DNA of 64,000 nt, taken from Malachius bipustulatus (taxonomy: Eukaryota > Arthropoda > Insecta > Coleoptera > Melyridae). The notes beneath the pieces were generated by a model, which saw only the letters and a program-made list of their open reading frames with translations, was not told the DNA's origin and did no database searches. How positions within the stretch are numbered: the stretch's first letter is position 1; the number at the start of each line of letters is the position of its first letter. This document shows positions 1 to 8,072 of the stretch, one piece after another. Made by a program: the position numbers and the translations under genes. The DNA lies in NCBI GenBank assembly GCA_910589415.1, contig OU342639.1, positions 806,001 to 870,000 of the forward strand, in the 5' to 3' direction.

Positions 1-273
1 TCGATCGAGTTGAGTCAAAATTTTATTAATGTTATGCTTGGTATTGGTGGTTCGACAGGACAGAACGTTGCAGAACCTCCGACGATGAAACCGGGAGGCG
101 CTTCATTGTCGAATGTTCCGGGAATATTTGAAAATTATATAAAAACTAGTAAGAATCGCATAATAACACAAATTGAATTCACAAAAAATGTTAAAGAACA
201 ATTTATTAAAATTTTCGATACTCAATTAGAGTTTTTGCAAAACCAACTTTCTGTTTACGATGAACGAGCATGA
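1..273 (+). CDS. C-terminal part of the 292-aa unknown protein (left palindrome copy, cut by window edge)
   Basis: The reading frame enters from outside the window and stops at 271-273. Its residues are identical to the C-terminus of the complete minus-strand copy at 6075-6953, as expected from the palindrome. The end of the protein is rich in Asn, Gln and Phe and ends in a short charged tail. It lies about 130 bases upstream of the PolB start at 402, with a TATA box between them, so it is a separate transcription unit rather than a PolB exon. Function unknown. Confidence 0.75.
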   Translation, partial: SIELSQNFINVMLGIGGSTGQNVAEPPTMKPGGASLSNVPGIFENYIKTSKNRIITQIEFTKNVKEQFIKIFDTQLEFLQNQLSVYDERA

Positions 274-360
274 TTTATGATTGTACCTCCCTCCCACCCA
301 TCCTTCTATCTATCAATCATAATATAGTATTACAATAAATCACAACCCTCTATTAGACAG

Positions 361-371
361 TCTATAAATAC
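361..371 (+). promoter_or_regulatory. TATA box of the truncated PolB gene (left arm)
   Basis: TCTATAAATAC lies about 40 bases upstream of the PolB start codon (402). The linear copy has the same element (GTCTATAAATACC at 57411-57423) at the same distance, although the sequence around it has diverged. This supports a real core promoter. Confidence 0.6.
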
Positions 372-401
372 TTGTGCCGAGAAAACAAAATAGCGTAAAC
401 G

Positions 402-1282
402 ATGGCATCATACAAGTGTCCGAGATGTTTGGTTGTCTATGTGGACCAAGAGGGGTTGTTCAACCACCTCGAGCACGGATGTAAAAGATCGCTCTCAACT
501 CGAACATCAGGTAATGTGATAAGTAGGTAATCTAAATTCGGCGTGAATTAATATAATTATTTACCAGCTTCAACAAGTCGCACTACTGATGACGCGCCTG
601 CAAAGAAGGGAAAGCTCGTCAACAACTCTACTCGTAAGTTATATACCTAATTGTATGCTTTTTCCTCTGCTTAGCAGAAAGTATTATTTCAGCGAAGATG
701 CTGTACTGCAACGTGTGTGAAGTACAAGTTCCAAGCAATACCTATACTGTCCACATACAAAGTTTGCGGCATAGATCGTATTTTTGGAAAAGTGACAGCG
801 GACGTGTTGAAATTGGAAGTACGGTATATGGAGGTAGGTTGGCGAGTTACAAAGTCAGCAGTGATGTGAAGCACGTTAGTGTTGAGGATTTTATAACCGA
901 TGTTCGGGAGGACGTATTCGCAGTATTAGACAATGAGTTAATAATACATCGAACTTTTAAAGTGAATTTTGAATTGTTTGGTTTGTACTACTTGCAAAGC
1001 AAATATATTAGAGACATTAAGTCATTTATTTTTAGTAATAGGGTAGTGTGCGCCTCCACTAATTTAGATAGTTTATATTTAGATGTAGTACAAGTATTTA
1101 ACCAAAAAACTTCCGAATTTCTTAAGCATGATTCTGGATGGATTTTGGAAAATTTAATTTGTGTAGAAATTAATGTTAATAAGTATAACCCACTCAGAGC
1201 TAGCTCATATATTCCCATACCTCCGAGTATAGAAAAGAAAAAGAAAATTGTAAAGAGGTGGTGGGGGATACCGGCAATATAA
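402..1282 (+). pseudogene. Truncated spliced PolB N-terminus (left palindrome arm)
   Basis: Three exons fit GT-AG rules and keep one frame: 402-510, 568-633 and 693-1282 (254 residues). Exon 1 encodes a Cys/His finger (CPRC, then a Leu-Phe-Asn-His-Leu-Glu-His-Gly-Cys stretch). Exon 3 matches the first ~200 residues of exon 3 of the linear copy at 57.7 kb, including the RLASYKVSSD and SFIFSNRVVCAS stretches. After the PPSIEKKK motif the protein ends in an unrelated short tail: the exonuclease and polymerase domains are missing. Intron positions are the same in both copies although intron sequences differ. The locus could make a short zinc-finger protein but no polymerase. Alternative: a functional truncated regulator, because no stop or frameshift interrupts it. 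Confidence 0.75.
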
Positions 1283-1283
1283 G
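1257..1283 (+). promoter_or_regulatory. GGTGGGGG + TATA module before the 244-aa gene (left arm)
   Basis: GGTGGTGGGGG is followed 8 bases later by CAATATAAG, 35-60 bases before the ATG at 1318. The same two-part module precedes other genes of this cassette family (2158, 40429, 62433, 63332). It overlaps the 3' end of the truncated PolB reading frame, so the PolB deletion ends right at this promoter. Confidence 0.5.
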
Positions 1284-1317
1284 TAGTCGGTTATTTCAAA
1301 TTTTATAGTTTGCTACA

Positions 1318-2052
1318 ATGAGCGGGTTAAACTTATCGGTATTATGTGAATATGCATCTGCAACCTACGATGTATATAAAAATCAGTTGAAAAATGAAAT
1401 TATGTATAATTTTAGTGGTAATCATAGTTTGTTTAATTATCTGATATCCAAGATTGTTGTGCCGGATGAGGCAATTAAGTGGATAGTTGAAAGTGTAGAG
1501 TCTAATGCTAGTATTATTAGTTCTGTCTTAGAAAATAGAATTGTCTTTGATAAAAAGTATGATGAAATTGTGAGTATTTTACGTGATTGTGGAATTGAAA
1601 CACTTAGTTGTAATTCAGCTTATAAGTTGTTACATCGTAATGGGATAAGATTGTCTATGTTTCAAAAACACTTTTTATTCTTATTATTAGCCAATAAGAA
1701 ATGCTATGATTGTAAAGAAAAGTACGAGGTGAAAAACATTTTCGCCGGATATAAGAATTTACATCACATTGTGGATCAATTAATATGTGAAGCTATCCAG
1801 TATGCCGATAGCAGCCTCATCAAAAATGTAATCAAAGCAGCGGTCGACAATGATATAAAATATGAGTTCGATCCTAACACCTCGTCACATGCAAGGATGC
1901 TGTCCTGGCTTAAACGAAATATTGTAAAAGGTTGCTCCGGAGAAGAAGATAAGTTGGGATGGACTTGTGGACCCGATTCAGGAAAATGGCCCTCGACGCA
2001 TCTCAAAGACTATATCGATACACTTGCCTCTTTATACACAATTATGTCTTGA
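1318..2052 (+). CDS. Unknown 244-aa cassette protein (left palindrome arm)
   Basis: An intact 244-residue ORF, identical to the minus-strand copy at 4296-5030 and clearly homologous to 62495-63229. The start ATG is the one shared by all copies (MSGL...LSVL). The N-terminal two thirds are helical-looking and AT-rich, with several Val/Ile/Glu blocks and a CYDC pair. The last ~75 residues are far better conserved between cassettes and contain SWLKRNIVKGCSGEE and WPSTHLKDYIDTLA. No signal peptide or membrane segment is evident. It always follows PolB, so a role in replication or packaging of the same element is an inference only. I do not recognise the family. The C-terminal third also has an open antisense frame. 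Confidence 0.8.
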   Translation: MSGLNLSVLCEYASATYDVYKNQLKNEIMYNFSGNHSLFNYLISKIVVPDEAIKWIVESVESNASIISSVLENRIVFDKKYDEIVSILRDCGIETLSCNSAYKLLHRNGIRLSMFQKHFLFLLLANKKCYDCKEKYEVKNIFAGYKNLHHIVDQLICEAIQYADSSLIKNVIKAAVDNDIKYEFDPNTSSHARMLSWLKRNIVKGCSGEEDKLGWTCGPDSGKWPSTHLKDYIDTLASLYTIMS

Positions 2053-2140
2053 ATTTGTTGTGAAAATTATTTACTTCATGTCTATAATAAATTGCCTAAT
2101 ATAAAAGTCTTTATCATTATCCTAAAATGAACTTGTTTTA

Positions 2141-2183
2141 ACCTTGAAATTGTAAGTATGGTGGGGGGAAACCTCTATATAAG
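2141..2183 (+). promoter_or_regulatory. ACCTTGAAA + GGTGGGGGG + TATA promoter module (left arm)
   Basis: ACCTTGAAAT (2141-2150), ATGGTGGGGGG (2158-2168) and CTCTATATAAG (2173-2183) follow each other. The linear copy has the same order at 63315-63356, upstream of a 100-aa ORF. In the palindrome the downstream gene has been replaced by a MITE starting near 2211, so the promoter is orphaned. Confidence 0.6.
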
Positions 2184-2210
2184 TGTAAGTCGAAGTTGGA
2201 AAGAACACTA

Positions 2211-3013
2211 TGTCCCCTTAAAACAGAACTAGCCTAACAACTAAGTCCATTTTTGCCAAAAATGAGTTTTTTATACAAAACGATAGAGTAAGGTGTCACC
2301 GATCGAATGCAGAACTAATCTAAGTCCTAATAATTATATTTATCTCGTATTAGCTAAATAACAAATAAGCTTATGTCCAAGGGTGCCCAAATTTTTAATG
2401 CAGAACTATCCTAAGTTCGCGAGAAAGAATCAATGGCAATGCTTCAGTAAATAATTTTCAGTGCAGAACTATGCATATTACCATAAGGTAACCTATGTTA
2501 GTGTTGTGTTAGGACTTATACTAGTTCTGCTTTCAAATAACATCCTATGTCCGACAAATTGTGGACTTGGGTTAATTCTACTTCCTCATTTAGAAAAACT
2601 ATTTGTTTTTTACAATCAATGCCCATTTAGCTCTAACTGCAAGATAATCCTTCAAGGATATACTGTTTTTGGAACAAATAGCAGCTTTGCGGCTTTTATT
2701 ACTAAGTGAACATTGAGAGTTTGGATCTTAAGCTAATAAAATGAACTCTCAGAAGTATACTACGTCCAAAACACACAACTAACCTAAGTCCAGAAAATGG
2801 ACTTGGAATACTTATCGGCTAAAAAATATTCTATGTCCATCTTTTTTCTTTAACTTATACGTTTCATATTTAATTCATGCTGTAATTGAAACTGTGCATA
2901 TTTTAAATACTTGTACAAATTTAGAGAAAAAATTAAAAAAAAAAGCAGCTAGAGAAAAAACGTTTCCTGAAAAATGTAGTTTTTGGACTTGGGCTACTTC
3001 TGTTTTAAAGTGA
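2211..3013. mobile_element. MITE-like non-autonomous DNA element (left arm copy)
   Basis: The ends are imperfect inverted repeats: CTTAAAACAGAACTAGCC on the left and, on the other strand from the right, CTTTAAAACAGAAGTAGCC. Inside, a subterminal motif of the form GCAGAACTANNCTAAGTCC recurs in both orientations (about 2224, 2311, 2401, 2505, 2780). The linear cassette lacks this stretch at the same position, so it was inserted after the cassette formed. The 82-aa open frame inside (2461-2709) is spurious. Superfamily not assigned; no clear target duplication was found. Confidence 0.6.
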
Positions 3014-3108
3014 CGGATTCGCCGGTGAAGACAGCTTCATAAAAATCAACCTGGCAACGTCGTCACCACGTTCACTTCTTGCAACCGACAGTTGCGATTG
3101 TTAATGTT
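3014..3108 (-). pseudogene. Inverted fragment of the 99-aa cassette ORF near the palindrome axis (left)
   Basis: Read on the minus strand, this matches 63738-63830 of the linear cassette, in the frame that encodes SQLxVARSER...ARLIFMKLS. It is inverted relative to the other genes of its arm and directly abuts a plus-strand piece of PolB at about 3109. It is a rearrangement product without a start codon. Confidence 0.65.
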
Positions 3109-3239
3109 AATAAGTATAACCCACTCAGAGCTAGCTCGTATATCCCCCACCACCTCTTTACAATTTTCTTTTTCTGTTTCTTTTCTATACTCGGAGGTAG
3201 GGGAATATACGAGCTAGCTCTGAGTGGGTTATACTTATT
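3109..3239. other. Palindrome axis: duplicated PolB deletion-junction sequence and loop
   Basis: The axis holds a third copy of the PolB segment found at 1173-1268 (and 5080-5175), including the TACCTCCGAGTATAGAAAAG run and the GAGGTGGTGGGGGATA junction to the next promoter. Its left part is in the plus and its right part in the minus orientation, so only about 3148-3200 is unpaired. The extra CAG in the loop copy distinguishes it from the arm copies. Confidence 0.75.
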
Positions 3240-3334
3240 AACATTAACAATCGCAACTGTCGGTTGCAAGAAGTGAACGTGGTGACGACGTTGCCAGGTT
3301 GATTTTTATGAAGCTGTCTTCACCGGCGAATCCG
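3240..3334 (+). pseudogene. Inverted fragment of the 99-aa cassette ORF near the axis (right)
   Basis: Mirror image of 3014-3108; on the plus strand it matches 63738-63830 of the linear cassette with few changes. It has no start codon and is followed at once by the mirrored MITE. Confidence 0.65.
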
Positions 3335-4137
3335 TCACTTTAAAACAGAAGTAGCCCAAGTCCAAAAACTACATTTTTCAGGAAACGTTTTTTCTCTAGC
3401 TGCTTTTTTTTTTTATTTTTTCTCTAAATTTGTACAAGTATTTAAAATATGCACAGTTTCAATTACAGCATGAATTAAATATGAAACGTATAAGTTAAAG
3501 AAAAAAGATGGACATAGAATATTTTTTAGCCGATAAGTATTCCAAGTCCATTTTCTGGACTTAGGTTAGTTGTGTGTTTTGGACGTAGTATACTTCTGAG
3601 AGTTCATTTTATTAGCTTAAGATCCAAACTCTCAATGTTCACTTAGTAATAAAAGTCGCAAAGCTGCTATTTGTTCCAAAAACAGTATATCCTTGAAGGA
3701 TTATCTTGCAGTTAGAGCTAAATGGGCATTGATTGTAAAAAACAAATAGTTTTTCTAAATGAGGAAGTAGAATTAACCCAAGTCCACAATTTGTCGGACA
3801 TAGGATGTTATTTGAAAGCAGAACTAGTATAAGTCCTAACACAACACTAACATAGGTTACCTTATGGTAATATGCATAGTTCTGCACTGAAAATTATTTA
3901 CTGAAGCATTGCCATTGATTCTTTCTCGCGAACTTAGGATAGTTCTGCATTAAAAATTTGGGCACCCTTGGACATAAGCTTATTTGTTATTTAGCTAATA
4001 CGAGATAAATATAATTATTAGGACTTAGATTAGTTCTGCATTCGATCGGTGACACCTTACTCTATCGTTTTGTATAAAAAACTCATTTTTGGCAAAAATG
4101 GACTTAGTTGTTAGGCTAGTTCTGTTTTAAGGGGACA
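3335..4137. mobile_element. MITE-like element (right arm copy)
   Basis: Mirror image of the element at 2211-3013 with the same terminal repeats and subterminal motifs. Its identity to the left copy shows that the MITE was present before the palindrome formed or that the arms were homogenised. Confidence 0.6.
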
Positions 4138-4164
4138 TAGTGTTCTTTCCAACTTCGACTTACA

Positions 4165-4207
4165 CTTATATAGAGGTTTCCCCCCACCATACTTACAATT
4201 TCAAGGT
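4165..4207 (-). promoter_or_regulatory. Mirrored ACCTTGAAA + GGTGGGGGG + TATA module
   Basis: Reverse-complement copy of 2141-2183 in the right arm. It too points into a MITE rather than into a gene. Confidence 0.55.
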
Positions 4208-4295
4208 TAAAACAAGTTCATTTTAGGATAATGATAAAGACTTTTATATTAGGCAATTTATTATAGACATGAAGTAAATAATTTTCACAACAAAT

Positions 4296-5030
4296 TCAAG
4301 ACATAATTGTGTATAAAGAGGCAAGTGTATCGATATAGTCTTTGAGATGCGTCGAGGGCCATTTTCCTGAATCGGGTCCACAAGTCCATCCCAACTTATC
4401 TTCTTCTCCGGAGCAACCTTTTACAATATTTCGTTTAAGCCAGGACAGCATCCTTGCATGTGACGAGGTGTTAGGATCGAACTCATATTTTATATCATTG
4501 TCGACCGCTGCTTTGATTACATTTTTGATGAGGCTGCTATCGGCATACTGGATAGCTTCACATATTAATTGATCCACAATGTGATGTAAATTCTTATATC
4601 CGGCGAAAATGTTTTTCACCTCGTACTTTTCTTTACAATCATAGCATTTCTTATTGGCTAATAATAAGAATAAAAAGTGTTTTTGAAACATAGACAATCT
4701 TATCCCATTACGATGTAACAACTTATAAGCTGAATTACAACTAAGTGTTTCAATTCCACAATCACGTAAAATACTCACAATTTCATCATACTTTTTATCA
4801 AAGACAATTCTATTTTCTAAGACAGAACTAATAATACTAGCATTAGACTCTACACTTTCAACTATCCACTTAATTGCCTCATCCGGCACAACAATCTTGG
4901 ATATCAGATAATTAAACAAACTATGATTACCACTAAAATTATACATAATTTCATTTTTCAACTGATTTTTATATACATCGTAGGTTGCAGATGCATATTC
5001 ACATAATACCGATAAGTTTAACCCGCTCAT
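4296..5030 (-). CDS. Unknown 244-aa cassette protein (right palindrome arm)
   Basis: Encodes the same 244 residues as 1318-2052, with the same start. It is transcribed towards the palindrome axis, behind the mirrored truncated PolB. Its C-terminal third, with CSGEEDKLGW and WPSTHLKDYID, is the part most strongly conserved in the linear cassette. The two arms therefore hold two identical intact copies of this gene and give a double dose of it, if expressed. Function unknown. Confidence 0.8.
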   Translation of the reverse strand: MSGLNLSVLCEYASATYDVYKNQLKNEIMYNFSGNHSLFNYLISKIVVPDEAIKWIVESVESNASIISSVLENRIVFDKKYDEIVSILRDCGIETLSCNSAYKLLHRNGIRLSMFQKHFLFLLLANKKCYDCKEKYEVKNIFAGYKNLHHIVDQLICEAIQYADSSLIKNVIKAAVDNDIKYEFDPNTSSHARMLSWLKRNIVKGCSGEEDKLGWTCGPDSGKWPSTHLKDYIDTLASLYTIMS

Positions 5031-5064
5031 TGTAGCAAACTATAAAATTTGAAATAACCGACTA

Positions 5065-5091
5065 CTTATATTGCCGGTATCCCCCACCACC
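5065..5091 (-). promoter_or_regulatory. Mirrored GGTGGGGG + TATA module before the 244-aa gene
   Basis: Reverse-complement copy of 1257-1283, placed 35-60 bases before the start codon at 5030. Confidence 0.5.
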
Positions 5092-5946
5092 TCTTTACAA
5101 TTTTCTTTTTCTTTTCTATACTCGGAGGTATGGGAATATATGAGCTAGCTCTGAGTGGGTTATACTTATTAACATTAATTTCTACACAAATTAAATTTTC
5201 CAAAATCCATCCAGAATCATGCTTAAGAAATTCGGAAGTTTTTTGGTTAAATACTTGTACTACATCTAAATATAAACTATCTAAATTAGTGGAGGCGCAC
5301 ACTACCCTATTACTAAAAATAAATGACTTAATGTCTCTAATATATTTGCTTTGCAAGTAGTACAAACCAAACAATTCAAAATTCACTTTAAAAGTTCGAT
5401 GTATTATTAACTCATTGTCTAATACTGCGAATACGTCCTCCCGAACATCGGTTATAAAATCCTCAACACTAACGTGCTTCACATCACTGCTGACTTTGTA
5501 ACTCGCCAACCTACCTCCATATACCGTACTTCCAATTTCAACACGTCCGCTGTCACTTTTCCAAAAATACGATCTATGCCGCAAACTTTGTATGTGGACA
5601 GTATAGGTATTGCTTGGAACTTGTACTTCACACACGTTGCAGTACAGCATCTTCGCTGAAATAATACTTTCTGCTAAGCAGAGGAAAAAGCATACAATTA
5701 GGTATATAACTTACGAGTAGAGTTGTTGACGAGCTTTCCCTTCTTTGCAGGCGCGTCATCAGTAGTGCGACTTGTTGAAGCTGGTAAATAATTATATTAA
5801 TTCACGCCGAATTTAGATTACCTACTTATCACATTACCTGATGTTCGAGTTGAGAGCGATCTTTTACATCCGTGCTCGAGGTGGTTGAACAACCCCTCTT
5901 GGTCCACATAGACAACCAAACATCTCGGACACTTGTATGATGCCAT
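5066..5946 (-). pseudogene. Truncated spliced PolB N-terminus (right palindrome arm)
   Basis: Mirror of 402-1282: exons at 5838-5946, 5715-5780 and 5066-5655 with GT-AG introns and one continuous frame of 254 residues. It carries the N-terminal Cys/His finger and the conserved pre-exonuclease region but lacks exonuclease and polymerase motifs. It follows the intact 292-aa gene (stop at 6075) in the same direction, with its own TATA box at 5977-5987. As in the left arm, the reading frame is uninterrupted up to a changed C-terminus, so a truncated product is possible. Confidence 0.75.
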
Positions 5947-5976
5947 CGTTTACGCTATTTTGTTTTCTCGGCACAA

Positions 5977-5987
5977 GTATTTATAGA
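5977..5987 (-). promoter_or_regulatory. TATA box of the truncated PolB gene (right arm)
   Basis: Mirror of 361-371; TCTATAAATAC on the minus strand, about 40 bases before the start codon at 5946. Confidence 0.55.
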
Positions 5988-6074
5988 CTGTCTAATAGAG
6001 GGTTGTGATTTATTGTAATACTATATTATGATTGATAGATAGAAGGATGGGTGGGAGGGAGGTACAATCATAAA

Positions 6075-6953
6075 TCATGCTCGTTCATCGTAAACAGAAA
6101 GTTGGTTTTGCAAAAACTCTAATTGAGTATCGAAAATTTTAATAAATTGTTCTTTAACATTTTTTGTGAATTCAATTTGTGTTATTATGCGATTCTTACT
6201 AGTTTTTATATAATTTTCAAATATTCCCGGAACATTCGACAATGAAGCGCCTCCCGGTTTCATCGTCGGAGGTTCTGCAACGTTCTGTCCTGTCGAACCA
6301 CCAATACCAAGCATAACATTAATAAAATTTTGACTCAACTCGATCGAATCATCCAAGGAAATCGGTTGCGGATTTTGCATAGATGTGACATCTATCGCAG
6401 ATTCTCTTGGTAAAATCGAATCCACTTGGATGTCACGTTTACACAGTTCCTCATTAATAAACTCATCTACGATTTCCTCGTCTGTTATTATGCTGGTAGG
6501 TCCACATATCAGTTGGTTTGATATAATATTGACCACACCGTCATTGCCGCGATCTTTACATACTTGGTCATATGATGTTTCGGTGCATTTAATGGCCGCA
6601 GAATAAGATGTTTCCTCCGGTAACAATTCGCCACAAGACTCGGTACATTTTTTCAAAGATAATGATAATTTCTTGGGGCGTTTCGCTGCCGGAGGTGGGA
6701 TTCCCGATTCCGTATGCAGTGTCTGTTTAGCCGAAATCTCAGGTTGGGGTGTCACTTCGAGTGCACGTTTCTTCCCACTTTCTGAGGGCCCGGCCACACA
6801 CTCACTACATTGTGAATGACATTCTAATGTTATCACATCATCATTCTTTGGCGCTAACAATAGTTGTTTTAAAAAAGCACGATTACGAGATGACTTATTA
6901 GATTTATGATTGTACTTACTTGTAACTCTGGATGACATCTTGGACACTAACAC
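6075..6953 (-). CDS. Unknown 292-aa cassette protein with basic N-terminus
   Basis: A complete ORF of 292 residues. The first ~30 residues are rich in Ser, Lys and Arg and resemble a nuclear or nucleic-acid-binding tail; another basic cluster (AAKRPKK) sits near residue 90 and looks like a nuclear localisation signal. Cys/His residues near 45-52 (CHSQCSEC) could bind metal. The middle is acidic and the C-terminus Asn/Gln/Phe-rich. No membrane segment is visible. A second ATG at codon 6 (MSSR) could be the true start. It lies upstream of PolB in the same direction, with a TATA box at 7022-7030. Family not recognised; the order in the cassette suggests a structural or replication accessory role, which is inference. 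Confidence 0.75.
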   Translation of the reverse strand: MLVSKMSSRVTSKYNHKSNKSSRNRAFLKQLLLAPKNDDVITLECHSQCSECVAGPSESGKKRALEVTPQPEISAKQTLHTESGIPPPAAKRPKKLSLSLKKCTESCGELLPEETSYSAAIKCTETSYDQVCKDRGNDGVVNIISNQLICGPTSIITDEEIVDEFINEELCKRDIQVDSILPRESAIDVTSMQNPQPISLDDSIELSQNFINVMLGIGGSTGQNVAEPPTMKPGGASLSNVPGIFENYIKTSKNRIITQIEFTKNVKEQFIKIFDTQLEFLQNQLSVYDERA

Positions 6954-7020
6954 TATGAATAGAACTAATTATACTGTAGAACTCTATCAGACACGTCTGA
7001 ATGATATGGGTAATGCATCC

Positions 7021-7032
7021 GCTTATATATCA
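7021..7032 (-). promoter_or_regulatory. TATA box of the 292-aa gene
   Basis: On the minus strand, CAAATGATATATAAGCGG lies about 70 bases upstream of the start codon, followed by a GACGTGTCTGATAG stretch. Nearly the same block, ATGATATATAAACGGCG followed by CGTGTCTGACAGTATAG, occurs at 42988-43033, so this looks like a promoter shared by related elements. Confidence 0.6.
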
Positions 7033-7037
7033 TTTGA

Positions 7038-7135
7038 GCGACCTTGATGATGTTGACCTTGTATCGATATCACCTTCTGGCTGGGTGACCTTCAGTTCAA
7101 TGCGACCTTCAGGCTGGGTAATCTTCAGTTCGAGA
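7038..7135. promoter_or_regulatory. Short CCTTGA/CCTTCA repeat cluster between divergent genes
   Basis: GACCTTGATGATG, GACCTTGTATC, CACCTTCTGGCTGGGTGACCTT and GACCTTCAGGCTGGGTAATCTT are imperfect repeats spaced about 20-35 bases apart, just upstream of the TATA box of the minus-strand 292-aa gene. They resemble the larger arrays at 11-12 kb and 39.4-40.4 kb. Confidence 0.45.
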
Positions 7136-7232
7136 TCATCTGTGGAGACTAAATAGCGCCTCCTAGTTTGAAGCATTCAGTATATCGTTAAGCAGTGTGT
7201 CCAGATCAGTGTGTAAGAATCCAGAGTTCAAG

Positions 7233-7292
7233 ATGTCTTCAGACAGCGGCTATGTGAGTCCAGCCGAGGAGATGTTATTGGAACCGGTATAG
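7233..7292 (+). other. Short upstream ORF (MSSDSGYVSP...)
   Basis: A 19-codon ORF in a different frame from the 104-aa ORF that starts 18 bases later. Its composition looks like a genuine N-terminus. Either it is an upstream ORF, or a frameshift separates it from the downstream frame, which is open through this region without an ATG. Confidence 0.3.
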
Positions 7293-7309
7293 AGAGAGTA
7301 AGGAAGGCG

Positions 7310-7624
7310 ATGGAGGAGATGTCCTTGCAGTTCCAAATTCTGTCAATAACTTCCAAGCAAATGGGGGACCCAGCAGAAGACACGCAGCGATACGAAGTGG
7401 CTGAAACTACCTGCTGGCTGTGCAGCAACGCCAGCTATTGCGTCTTCTGCACCCTCCAGGAAATCTACCGGCAAGGGTGCATTCATCACCTACAGGACGT
7501 GGTGCGACGACTACCGGATTCTCTCTGGCATTGGTTGGAGCGAGTCATAGCCGGTGAAGAGGTTGAAGCTCTGGAGTGTGTAACCCTGGACGAATGTGTT
7601 GGATATCATCTACTTAACGCTTAG
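7310..7624 (+). CDS. Unknown 104-aa Cys-rich protein, divergent from the 292-aa gene
   Basis: An intact ORF starting MEEMSLQF with a favourable context (GCGATGG). Residues ~35-55 hold paired cysteines (CWLC, CVFC, then a further Cys) that could bind zinc. The C-terminal half contains a LPDSLWHWLERVIAGEEVE stretch, probably an amphipathic helix. It lies just beyond the palindrome and is transcribed away from the 292-aa gene, sharing its upstream region; it may be the outer gene of the same cassette. The frame is open further upstream without ATG, so a lost or shifted N-terminus (see 7233-7292) is possible. Poly-A-type AT-rich sequence follows. Not recognised. Confidence 0.5.
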   Translation: MEEMSLQFQILSITSKQMGDPAEDTQRYEVAETTCWLCSNASYCVFCTLQEIYRQGCIHHLQDVVRRLPDSLWHWLERVIAGEEVEALECVTLDECVGYHLLNA

Positions 7625-8072
7625 TTTAAGTTGAATGTATTTATAGATGTATAAATTTATTTATATATTATTTAAGTTAATTAAGGTAATTTTGTAAATT
7701 TTGAATATTTGTAAATATTTTCTTAAAATAATAATTATGTATATTTATTTTTTGTTTTATTACACCTTTAAAACTAAATATCATAAAATTTATGTTTAAA
7801 ATTAGTGTTTTATTCATAATCAATAAATATCATAAATACAATATGATAATAAAATAATAAAAATACTATCAAAAATTCACCACATTTAGTCATTAAATTT
7901 ATAAATTATTTCGATTAATCTGTTAGAATGACCGAAGAAAATTATTTAGGTATGTAGTCTTAACATAAGAACTTTTTTCTTCAACAGAGTTTCAATTGTT
8001 TCAAACATTTTGATATAAGTCTTCATTCCAAAATATTTTTCTAAATTTACTTAACCATCATGTGACTGTAAG
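7625..8072. other. AT-rich stretch without visible genes
   Basis: Strongly AT-rich sequence with short A/T runs; no coding region, repeat or regulatory element could be supported. Confidence 0.5.

Larger units (their letters stand above)
1..6347. repeat. Giant near-perfect inverted repeat (palindrome) of a virus-like cassette
   Basis: Position x matches the reverse complement of position 6348-x over the whole stretch with no net indel; for example 3131-3140 pairs with 3208-3217 and 1-7 with 6341-6347. Only isolated differences were noticed (one near 2690/3658 and a few around the loop). The unpaired loop is about 3148-3200. Each arm carries the end of the 292-aa gene, a truncated spliced PolB, the 244-aa gene and an inserted MITE. 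The left arm runs off the window, because its partner continues to at least 6953 as an intact gene. The arrangement is tail-to-tail. It could be an integrated dimeric replication intermediate, a segmental inverted duplication kept identical by gene conversion, or an assembly artefact. Confidence 0.95.

Noticed and set aside
2461..2709. 82-residue ORF (and its mirror 3639-3887)
   Set aside because: Inside the MITE; translated from subterminal repeats, with no protein character.
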